Shown here in pieces: positions 56,946 to 64,000 of a stretch of 64,000 nt of DNA; within the stretch, counting starts at the first letter, position 1, and each line of letters starts with the position of its first letter. Below the pieces are notes generated by a model that did no database searches, had not been told where the DNA came from, and worked only from the letters and a program-made list of their open reading frames with translations. The DNA is from an uncultured Bacteroidales bacterium. GTDB lineage: Bacteria; Bacteroidota; Bacteroidia; Bacteroidales; P3. Location of the stretch: contig ONBK01000001.1 of the NCBI GenBank assembly GCA_900316055.1, forward strand, positions 1 through 64,000, written 5' to 3'. The translations under genes were made by a program, and so were the position numbers.

Positions 56946-59510
56946 ATGGATATTACAATGATAACCAAACGTTTTGCCCTTGTCATACTTTTTATATTAT
57001 GTAAAAGTATGACCTTTGCCCAAACGATAGATGATTGCGAGGCATACCATTGGCCTCAGTACATTGCACCTTGCCCCGAGGTGCAAATCATGCAGAAGCA
57101 CAATCACACTCCCAAACCCCAATACCGTCACTATGGCTGGGACACGGTGATTGACTGCAACAATCGTCGCGAAGGTGGTATCATTCTCTCCTGCATGCCT
57201 TATATCCCTGTGCAGTTCTTTAATGGTACCTACACCGTAGAGCAGATTGCCTACAATCCACCTGACACCTCTTTCAGCCTTGGCACCCGTATGCCCATTG
57301 GTACTGACGATGTCTTCGCCGGTAATCACACAGCCATCCCATATCCGTTCTATTTCTTCGGCATCCAAAAAACATCATTCCGCATTGGAGCCAACGGCCT
57401 AATTACTTTTTGTAGTCCGGCTGCCTATGCTGCTGATGGTACGAGTTCGGCCAATGGCTGTCCTTATTCGCTGAGGAATAATAGCACCCAACAAAACCAA
57501 CTTCCATGGAACAACACCGCTGGTCATCAAACTCCAACCTATAGTGGAGACTGTTTCAATCGCATGCATGATGCCATCTATGGAGTATATGAAGACACAG
57601 ATCCAGCCTATTTTGTAGGTTCCGAAAGCAATAGGGTGGACGGTATTTTTTATGGTATCCAAGACGAATATCCCTGTCGCAAAATCATCTGCTCTTGGAA
57701 AAATGCTCCAGATTTTAGCTCTCATGCCAATAAAGGCACCTATCAGATTGTATGCTACGAGGGTTCGAACATTATTGAAATCCATGTAAAGAGACGTAGT
57801 TGCTGTCCTACCACATCCGATGCTCTCATCGGTATCCAAAATGCAACGGGTCAACCACAGGTACCCGCCCCAGCCGAGTCCGGAGCGCCCAACGAATTTG
57901 TTGCAAACGGTTCGCCTGCTGCCTTCTGGCCAGACGGTTACAATGTATTCACCGATGTCCTCGATACTATTGCTTTCCGTTTCACTCCCCAAGGGGTAAC
58001 AAACAGAACTTCCCGATGGTACCGTATCTTCGACGACGGACGCGACTCCGTTGTTCTCTCCAAATACGACTCAGACCATCCCGAAGCCGTCAACGACACC
58101 AACGGATATTACTACGATTTGGAGCATAACTCTTCATGTCCCAACCTCACCAAGGCCGTCGTCAACCCTTCCGTCCCCTCGAAATACGTCTACCAACTTA
58201 TTTTCAGGAATGCTAACGGTGACCGATACTTCCTTCAAGACACAATCTTTGTCGGCATCGACACCCTCAACACCCTTACACTGACAAAAAACGACTCGGA
58301 AGGGGACCCGCACGTCTACAATATCTGCCAAGGAAGCATTGCGGCGACGAGCCTGTCGATGACATCCATTCAGGACACACAGGCTGTGCAATGGTACATG
58401 TATCGCGAGCAAAACGGCGAAATGGTGGAAATGGCGAGTCCACGTTCTCTACTAAGGTTCGGCAACATGACAACGAGGGACACCGTCAAGGTTCTCCCCG
58501 TCACCTTGAATACGGCGGCCCTACCTTCGTCGGGTACACGCAACAAGATTGACTCGGTTTGGATTCGGTCGAGCGTAGAGTTTTCCTCGGGATGTGAAAA
58601 CTATGACCAATTGCTGATTCGCATCTACCCCAATTTCGACACGGTGATAAAAGACGGCATCTGTGACGGGGAGACCTACACTTGGGAACCCTCTGACAAT
58701 TTCGGCCATTCGTACAGCTATAGCTACACGAAAGCCACCAACCCCGACTCTGCGTTCGTAACGCTCACATCCACCCCTGGTTGCGACAGTACGGTACACC
58801 TCTTACTGGAAATCTCTGCTGTTTCCCACACCATCGACCATATTCAGGACTGCAAACCCATTGTGTGGCTCAACGGACAAACCTACTCACAAACCAACAC
58901 CGCCACTACCGCCATCGACACAGTGGTGTTGAAAAACCGCTACCAATGCGATTCTGTGGTGCAACTCGACTTCACCCTCTATCCCCTCACCGCCCGTCTG
59001 CGCTCCGATGTCGAACAATTTACCTTCGACAACCTCGATGCCGTGCTCACTGATATCTCCACCAACGGCAACGACCGCGTGTGGAAACTGCCTTCGGCGC
59101 CCGACCAGACCTCCGTCACCGCCTACTATTCCATTCCTGTGGAACTTGACGGAGCGGAGATTCTCCTTATCGAAAGCAGCGAATATGGGTGCGTAGATAC
59201 CGCCAGCATCTACATTCCCTTCAACAAAGAGAACTTCTGGATGCCTAATGTCTTCACTCCCGACAATCCCAACGGTAACAACCGTTTCGGATCTGTGAGT
59301 AGGAAGACCCTCTATCAGGAGATGCTTATCTACAACCGTCGGGGCGAACTTGTCTTCCGCTGCAATGAGCCCGACTGTACCTGGGACGGCCGCGACCTTA
59401 ACGGCGATCCCTGTGTTCAGGATGCCTATGTCTATATCATCCGCTATACCAATGAATTCGAGCCCAACAACACGAAAGTGATTAAGGGTACTGTCACACT
59501 TTTGAGATAA
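56946..59510 (+). CDS. Large secreted protein with type IX (type B) sorting domain
   Basis: The 854-residue product has a signal peptide (about residues 1-26, ending TFAQ) and at its C-terminus the gliding-motility-associated sorting domain: FWMPNVFTPDNPNGNNRFGS, then MLIYNRRGELVFRCNEPDC, WDGRDLNG and a final KGTVTLLR. The middle is beta-rich with repeated Cys and a WYMYREQNGE-type segment that recalls Ig-like surface proteins. It is a paralogue in style of 6046-8442. A surface structural or adhesive role is inferred from the sorting domain. The start could also be ATG 56958. Confidence 0.82.
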   Translation: MDITMITKRFALVILFILCKSMTFAQTIDDCEAYHWPQYIAPCPEVQIMQKHNHTPKPQYRHYGWDTVIDCNNRREGGIILSCMPYIPVQFFNGTYTVEQIAYNPPDTSFSLGTRMPIGTDDVFAGNHTAIPYPFYFFGIQKTSFRIGANGLITFCSPAAYAADGTSSANGCPYSLRNNSTQQNQLPWNNTAGHQTPTYSGDCFNRMHDAIYGVYEDTDPAYFVGSESNRVDGIFYGIQDEYPCRKIICSWKNAPDFSSHANKGTYQIVCYEGSNIIEIHVKRRSCCPTTSDALIGIQNATGQPQVPAPAESGAPNEFVANGSPAAFWPDGYNVFTDVLDTIAFRFTPQGVTNRTSRWYRIFDDGRDSVVLSKYDSDHPEAVNDTNGYYYDLEHNSSCPNLTKAVVNPSVPSKYVYQLIFRNANGDRYFLQDTIFVGIDTLNTLTLTKNDSEGDPHVYNICQGSIAATSLSMTSIQDTQAVQWYMYREQNGEMVEMASPRSLLRFGNMTTRDTVKVLPVTLNTAALPSSGTRNKIDSVWIRSSVEFSSGCENYDQLLIRIYPNFDTVIKDGICDGETYTWEPSDNFGHSYSYSYTKATNPDSAFVTLTSTPGCDSTVHLLLEISAVSHTIDHIQDCKPIVWLNGQTYSQTNTATTAIDTVVLKNRYQCDSVVQLDFTLYPLTARLRSDVEQFTFDNLDAVLTDISTNGNDRVWKLPSAPDQTSVTAYYSIPVELDGAEILLIESSEYGCVDTASIYIPFNKENFWMPNVFTPDNPNGNNRFGSVSRKTLYQEMLIYNRRGELVFRCNEPDCTWDGRDLNGDPCVQDAYVYIIRYTNEFEPNNTKVIKGTVTLLR

Positions 59511-59511
59511 T

Positions 59512-60519
59512 ATGAAAATTGCAGTTGTAGGCGCCACGGGGCTTGTGGGTCGCGAGATGCTCACCGTGCTCAATGAACGAGGCTTTGGCCAGGAAGAAAT
59601 CATTGTCGCCGCTTCACCCAAATCCATCGGAAAGAAGATTGCTTTTGCAGGACGCAATCTCACCGTCATTTCTGTCGACGATGCCATTGCCGCACATCCC
59701 GATTTTGCCATCTTCTCCGCCGGTGCATCTGCCTCACGCCAATATGCGCCACTCTTTGCCGCCGCCGGCACCACCGTCATCGACAACTCGTCTGCTTGGC
59801 GCAAAGACCCTGAAATACCCCTTGTGGTTCCTGAAATCAACATCGACTCTGCCATCCAAGCAATCAAAAAATCAGGCAATCAGGCAATCATCATCGCCAA
59901 TCCCAACTGCTCAACAATCCAGATGGTTCTCGCCATCTCAGCTCTGCAGCGCGAATACGGCATCCGCCGTATTGTCGTCTCCACCTACCAGAGCATCACC
60001 GGCACCGGCATCAAGGCAGTACGACAGCTAGAAGCTGAAGAGCGTGGCGAGAAGCCCGAAGAGATGGCATACGTCTATCCCATCCATCGCAATCTCTTCC
60101 CTCATGGCGGCGACTGGCTCGACAGCGGATACACCACCGAGGAGCAGAAATTGGTGGACGAGACTCGTAAGATCTTCGGCGACCCCACCATCATGGTCTC
60201 TGCCACAGTGGCACGTGTTCCCGTGGTGGGAGGTCACAGCGAGTCGGTGAACGTGGAACTGAAGAAAGAGTATGATCTTGACGAGGTCCGACACCTCATC
60301 GAGTCTACCCCCGGCGTGGTACTCTACGACGACCCCGCTCACAATATTTACCCCATGCCCATCACCGCACACCATAAAGACGATGTCTTCGTTGGCCGTC
60401 TGCGACGTGACCCCTCACTGCCCTGTACCCTCAACCTGTGGGTAGTGGCCGACAACATCCGCAAAGGTGCCGCCACCAACGCCATTCAAATCATGCAAGC
60501 CCTCCTTAAAAAGTTATAG
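59512..60519 (+). CDS. asd: Aspartate-semialdehyde dehydrogenase
   Basis: Asd reduces aspartyl phosphate in the Lys/Thr/Met and diaminopimelate pathway. The 335-residue protein has the NADP loop KIAVVGATGLVGREML and the catalytic Cys133 in NPNCSTIQ. A short AIQAIKKSGNQA insertion (residues about 114-126) comes from an ATCAGGCAATC microrepeat. The start codon follows the previous stop by one base, so it may share that transcript. Length is normal. Confidence 0.95.
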   Translation: MKIAVVGATGLVGREMLTVLNERGFGQEEIIVAASPKSIGKKIAFAGRNLTVISVDDAIAAHPDFAIFSAGASASRQYAPLFAAAGTTVIDNSSAWRKDPEIPLVVPEINIDSAIQAIKKSGNQAIIIANPNCSTIQMVLAISALQREYGIRRIVVSTYQSITGTGIKAVRQLEAEERGEKPEEMAYVYPIHRNLFPHGGDWLDSGYTTEEQKLVDETRKIFGDPTIMVSATVARVPVVGGHSESVNVELKKEYDLDEVRHLIESTPGVVLYDDPAHNIYPMPITAHHKDDVFVGRLRRDPSLPCTLNLWVVADNIRKGAATNAIQIMQALLKKL

Positions 60520-60535
60520 GATATGGGGTATTGAT

Positions 60536-60680
60536 TATAGTTTAAAGTTTAAAGTTTAAAGTTTAAAGTTTATCGTTTGACAGATACTATTGTCTTAACT
60601 ACTTCTGCCTGCTTGCAGGCTTTGAACTCCTTTGGAATTAAATTAATCCAGTGAAAAACTACTGTCTACTTAACTACTTG
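60536..60680. repeat. Nested dispersed repeat, copy C
   Basis: A TTTAAAG microrepeat (about 60540-60572) is followed by the reverse complement of the 39-bp repeat, split cleanly at 60604/60657 by a 52-bp insert. The insert has a GCCTGC-tt-GCAGGC stem and a TTTGAACTCC tail, related to the end of coaD. The 163-base gap holds no gene. Confidence 0.75.
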
Positions 60681-60682
60681 TT

Positions 60683-61240
60683 ATGAATAAAAAGTTTTCA
60701 ATCATAGTTTTTTCTGTTTTTGTATTTCTAGTTTCTTGCAGGGGCGGCGACAACAGCGAATCCAACGCCTCAAACGGCGGCAACACGGAGAGTAAGTCCG
60801 TACCGACAGGCTCCCTCAATGAAGAACGCACTTTTGCCAACAATGTCTGGAACTCGCAAACCCCCGAGGTTTTTGAAATCAATATCACCGACTCAAACGC
60901 TTTCTACTCAATCGAATTCACCGTTGCCATCGACACCGCCGTCTATCGCTACGAGACCGTTCCCTTCTACGCCGACATCTACACTCCTGACGGAGCCCAC
61001 CGTCACCTCACCCCCGAATTCCCTATCAAACAGTATGGCCGATGGAAGGGCGAGATGCGCGACGGATACCGCGTCATTACTAAACAACTCTATGAATACT
61101 TTCCCTTTAGCAAATCCGGAAAACAGCGCATCGAGGTAAAACAAGCCACCTCGCAGTACGACCTTGAAGGCATCCACGCCTTTGCCATCAACATCAAAAA
61201 GGCAGACCTCGACTTTGAGAAAATGAGGAATGATAGATAG
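60683..61240 (+). CDS. gldH: Gliding-motility lipoprotein GldH
   Basis: GldH is an outer-membrane-associated lipoprotein of the Bacteroidota gliding/type IX set. The 185-residue product has a lipobox (FLVSC, lipid Cys19), a Ser/Asn-rich spacer and then the GldH pattern: FANNVWNSQTPEVFEINITD, YETVPFYADIYTPDG and a final AFAINIKK near the LEGIHAF segment. It agrees with the two type IX sorting-domain proteins in this window. Its end overlaps the uvrC start by 11 bases. Confidence 0.82.
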   Translation: MNKKFSIIVFSVFVFLVSCRGGDNSESNASNGGNTESKSVPTGSLNEERTFANNVWNSQTPEVFEINITDSNAFYSIEFTVAIDTAVYRYETVPFYADIYTPDGAHRHLTPEFPIKQYGRWKGEMRDGYRVITKQLYEYFPFSKSGKQRIEVKQATSQYDLEGIHAFAINIKKADLDFEKMRNDR

Positions 61241-63059
61241 CAGTATCAACCCACACATCGACCGCATTGCTCTGCGGCTGAAGACCATCCCCGAAAACCC
61301 AGGTGTCTACCAGCACCTTGATGCTTCGGGGAAAGTCATCTATGTGGGTAAGGCTCGCAACCTCCAACGCCGTGTCGCCTCCTACTTCTCGCATTACGAC
61401 GACAAGAGTGCCAAAATCAAGATGCTGGTTCGCCATATTTATGACACACGCGTCACCGTCGTCGCCACCGAAGTCGATGCCCTACTCCTTGAGAACTCAC
61501 TTATCAAGCAATACCAACCCCGCTACAACTCGATGCTCAAGGACGACAAGACCTACCCCTACCTCTGCATCACCGACGAAACCTATCCCCGTCTGCTTTA
61601 TACCCGTAACCACAAAGTCAAAGGTCAGTACTTCGGACCCTACCCCAACGGCCGCATCTTACGCGAACTGCAGGACATCATCCGTCAACTGTTCCAATAC
61701 CGCACATGCAATGTAATGGGTAGCCGTCCTTGTATGAAACACCAGATAGGCCTCTGCGGTGCCCCCTGTACCGGCAAGCAGAGCCGCGAAGACTACCTCT
61801 CCACCATTGAGAACATCCGCCGCATCCTTAAGGGAGACTTCGGCGACATCCTCACGGGCCTCAAAGAGCGTATGCTCACCCTCGCTGCCGACCTGCGCTT
61901 TGAGGAGGCCGAAGTTGTAAAAAAGAAAATTCACCTGCTCGAAGAATACCAGAGCCGCTCCACAGTAGTCGACACCAACGTCAAAGATGTTGATGTCATA
62001 TCCATTCTCAGCGATGACGAACCCGAAGCTTATGTAAACTTCATGCGCATCAAGAACGGCGCCGTCATCTATAGCTTCAGCAACGAAATCAAAAAACAAC
62101 TCGACGAGAGCAATGCCGAGATTCTCGCCACCATTCTGCCAGCACTCCACGAACAAACCTCCAGCACTGCCCGCGAAGTAGTGCTTCCATTCCACATAGA
62201 CGACATACCCGAAGAATACCTCCAGCAGAATGCCGACCCCAAAGGTGACCGACGCAAACTCCTCGAACTCTCGCTGCGCAACGTGGAGAGCTACCGAAAA
62301 CAATGCCGTCACCAACGCGCTCTGACAAAAGGTGAGGCAGCTCCGAAAGCCCTCAAACTCCTGGAAAAGCTTCAAAAAGCACTCCAGCTACCTTCTCTGC
62401 CAATGGAAATCGAATGCTTTGACAATTCGAACATCCAGGGAGCCTACCCTGTAGCAGGCATGGTACGCTTCACCGCAGGCAAACCCAACCGAAAAGAATA
62501 CAAGAAATTCAATATTAAGAATGTAGAAGGTCCCGACGACTATGCCTCCATGTCCGAGGTCGTCGAACGACGATACAATCGTCTGAAGAATGAAGGCGGT
62601 CGTATGCCCGACCTGCTGATTGTCGATGGCGGCGAGGGACAGATGCATGTGGCACGGAATATCATCCACAATAAGCTGAACCTTGATATCCCCATCGCCG
62701 GTCTCGCCAAAGACAATCGCCACCGTACCAACGAGCTCCTAACCTTCGCCGAGTTCGGCGAAGTTAAAACCGTCCAACTCAAGCCCACCGATCCTCTCTT
62801 CCATTTTCTCGAGCAGATACAGAACGAAGTACATCGCTTCGCCATCACATACCACCGCAACAAACGCTCCCAAGGTACCTTCCGCACCTCCCTCACCGAC
62901 ATTCCCGGTATAGGTCCCAAGACCGCCCGCGACCTGCTCCTCCGTTTCGGCTCTGTCAAACAAATACAGCTTCAGGCACTCGCCGACCTCGTCGATGCCA
63001 TCGGTCCTAGTAAAGCCAACACCGTTTACAATTATATTCATCAAGAAAATAATAAGTAA
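61230..63059 (+). CDS. uvrC: Excinuclease ABC subunit C
   Basis: UvrC makes the two incisions in nucleotide-excision repair. The 609-residue product has the N-terminal GIY-YIG nuclease (NPGVYQHLDASGKVIYVGKA), a UVR interaction domain with KERMLTLAADLRFEEAEVVK, the RNase H-like nuclease (ECFDNSNIQGAYPVAGMVRF) and a C-terminal helix-hairpin-helix (LTDIPGIGPKTARDLLLRFG). Length and domain order are normal. The ATG at 61230 lies inside the end of gldH. Confidence 0.96.
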   Translation: MIDSSINPHIDRIALRLKTIPENPGVYQHLDASGKVIYVGKARNLQRRVASYFSHYDDKSAKIKMLVRHIYDTRVTVVATEVDALLLENSLIKQYQPRYNSMLKDDKTYPYLCITDETYPRLLYTRNHKVKGQYFGPYPNGRILRELQDIIRQLFQYRTCNVMGSRPCMKHQIGLCGAPCTGKQSREDYLSTIENIRRILKGDFGDILTGLKERMLTLAADLRFEEAEVVKKKIHLLEEYQSRSTVVDTNVKDVDVISILSDDEPEAYVNFMRIKNGAVIYSFSNEIKKQLDESNAEILATILPALHEQTSSTAREVVLPFHIDDIPEEYLQQNADPKGDRRKLLELSLRNVESYRKQCRHQRALTKGEAAPKALKLLEKLQKALQLPSLPMEIECFDNSNIQGAYPVAGMVRFTAGKPNRKEYKKFNIKNVEGPDDYASMSEVVERRYNRLKNEGGRMPDLLIVDGGEGQMHVARNIIHNKLNLDIPIAGLAKDNRHRTNELLTFAEFGEVKTVQLKPTDPLFHFLEQIQNEVHRFAITYHRNKRSQGTFRTSLTDIPGIGPKTARDLLLRFGSVKQIQLQALADLVDAIGPSKANTVYNYIHQENNK

Positions 63060-63060
63060 T

Positions 63061-63639
63061 ATGATACACTCAAACATTCAAACAATTAAACATTCAAGCA
63101 TTTTCGCACTCCCTCTTGTCCTTCTCCTCTTCGTCGCCTGCAGCGGTAGTGGCAACACTGCCAACGACGGCACCGTTGAGTTCCGCTCACCCAAAGGCGA
63201 CATCGTTGCTATCCGCACTATCCTAAAGGGCGATACCACCTGGACTTTCAACAACGCCCTTGGCGAGCCTCTAGTCCCCGGATGCGATTCCCTCTGGGTC
63301 ACCCTCGACACCACCTCAGGCCAACCCAAAGAGGTCCTTTTCCACTGCAAAAACCGCATAATCTTGCTTTCCTTCTGGGACAATATGGAACGTATGGCCG
63401 AAGGCGACCTCGTTGACGGTCTCCGCAACGGTCATTGGACTGGCTATGAGCGCAACACTGGCAAAAAGCAGTCCGAGACCGACTACCTTGCTGGTGTCGA
63501 GAATGGTTCCTATACCGTCTACAACTACAACGGCACTCCACGCATCGTCGGACAGTACAACAACGGCCAACCCATTGGCGAATGGACCTTCTATGACCAA
63601 GACGGCAACCTCGCCGGCACCAAGAATTATGATAACTGA
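63061..63639 (+). CDS. MORN-repeat lipoprotein
   Basis: The 192-residue product has a signal peptide and lipobox (LLLFVACS, lipid Cys27); its N-terminus (MIHSNIQTIKHSSIF) is read from an ATTCAAACA microrepeat. I start it at ATG 63061, one base after the uvrC stop, rather than at an earlier in-frame codon inside uvrC. The C-terminal half has MORN-like repeats (DGLRNGHWTGYERNTGKKQS, NGSYTVYNYNGTPRIVGQY, IGEWTFYDQDGNLAGT), which occur in Bacteroidota surface proteins and YwqK-like proteins. Role unknown. Its end overlaps the next gene. Confidence 0.78.
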   Translation: MIHSNIQTIKHSSIFALPLVLLLFVACSGSGNTANDGTVEFRSPKGDIVAIRTILKGDTTWTFNNALGEPLVPGCDSLWVTLDTTSGQPKEVLFHCKNRIILLSFWDNMERMAEGDLVDGLRNGHWTGYERNTGKKQSETDYLAGVENGSYTVYNYNGTPRIVGQYNNGQPIGEWTFYDQDGNLAGTKNYDN

Positions 63640-64000
63640 CCTCTATCCCGAACTCGGCCGTATCATTGGTGCCGAAGCCGACCGGCTGGGCATTGACGCC
63701 TATTTCGTGGGCGGCGTAGTGCGCGACCATTTCTTACAGCGTCCCTGCACCGACATCGATGTCGTCTGTATCTCGCCTAATTCCAGCTCCTCCATTGATA
63801 TTGGAGAAGCACTGCAAAGCGACGGAGGAGTACCTTCTATCGGTATTGAACTGGCAAAGGCTGTTTCCAATGCCCTCGGCGGAAGTAAGGTCTCTGTCTT
63901 TAAAACCTTCGGCACTGCCTCTTTCCGCCATAATGACCTCGAGCTCGAATTTGTGGGTGCACGAAGAGAGAGCTATTCTCACGATAGCCGCAAACCCATT
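63629..64000 (+). CDS. tRNA nucleotidyltransferase / poly(A) polymerase (cut by window edge)
   Basis: The first 124 codons of a class II nucleotidyltransferase are visible. It starts at ATG 63629 inside the end of the lipoprotein gene. YFVGGVVRDHFLQRPCTDID carries the G-G-VRD and DxD active-site motifs, and KVSVFKTFGTAS and VGARRESY follow as in CCA-adding enzymes and bacterial poly(A) polymerases. The residues between DIDVV and the KVSVF strand (including PNSSSSIDIGEALQSDGGVP) look longer than usual and may be a repeat-derived insertion. The choice between CCA-adding and poly(A) activity needs the missing C-terminal part. Confidence 0.85.
   Translation, partial: MITDLYPELGRIIGAEADRLGIDAYFVGGVVRDHFLQRPCTDIDVVCISPNSSSSIDIGEALQSDGGVPSIGIELAKAVSNALGGSKVSVFKTFGTASFRHNDLELEFVGARRESYSHDSRKPI

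Overview
The window is chromosomal DNA of a gut- or rumen-type member of the Bacteroidales (Bacteroidota). Four things point there: TAnnTTTG (-7) promoters, a Na+-pumping NADH:quinone reductase (nqrABCDEF), a three-subunit succinate dehydrogenase/fumarate reductase, and secretion-system hallmarks (two very large proteins with gliding-motility/type IX sorting domains, a GldH lipoprotein, a GWxTD protein). The host genes are GC-rich with a strong preference for C-ending codons.

Layout. 1-6043: end of aspA, then nqrA-F. 6046-8442: a secreted protein with a type B sorting domain. 8660-12379: succinate dehydrogenase/fumarate reductase C-A-B, closed by a terminator. 12510-15702: a zinc/cation efflux protein, a small radical-SAM protein, and two paralogous proteins sharing a Cys-rich leader but ending in different domains (carboxypeptidase-regulatory-like and TonB). 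16005-21310: dipeptidyl peptidase IV, a beta-barrel protein, gltX and an OmpH-like chaperone. 21323-26365 (minus): glycosyltransferase, lipid A acyltransferase, GWxTD protein and an NAD+ synthetase whose glutaminase domain has lost two of its three catalytic residues. About 26.7-47.75 kb: a compact prophage. 47807-64000: topA, a glycosyltransferase fusion, a beta-barrel protein, coaD, recG, a GNAT fragment, mltG, a second type IX secreted protein, asd, gldH, uvrC, a MORN-type lipoprotein and the start of a tRNA nucleotidyltransferase.

The prophage (about 21 kb, serine integrase) carries a full HK97-type head and siphovirus tail module on the minus strand, ordered small terminase, large terminase, portal, protease, capsid, connectors, tail, tape measure, tail tip, fibres. 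I recognise no lysis genes and no repressor. Its most striking part is a separate transcription unit at the tail-fibre end: its own candidate promoter, a 35-codon small reading frame, two different NADAR-domain genes and a terminator. NADAR enzymes are known to remove ADP-ribose from guanine, so this looks like an anti-defence or conversion 'moron'. The prophage also shows a lambda-like origin (six 16-bp iterons beside an AT-rich stretch inside the initiator gene), a -1 frameshift signal of the dnaX type (A AAA AAG) in the tail assembly chaperones, twin terminators behind the capsid and major tail genes, and two over-represented short DNA motifs.

The host DNA is unusually rich in short dispersed repeats. 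They sit between genes and also inside them, encoding low-complexity linkers in NqrA, NqrB, SdhA, DPP-IV, MltG, Asd and a glycosyltransferase and the hydrophobic cores of several signal peptides. They may also have replaced the ends of coaD and of a GNAT gene. All calls come from reading sequence and known family motifs; no database search was run.
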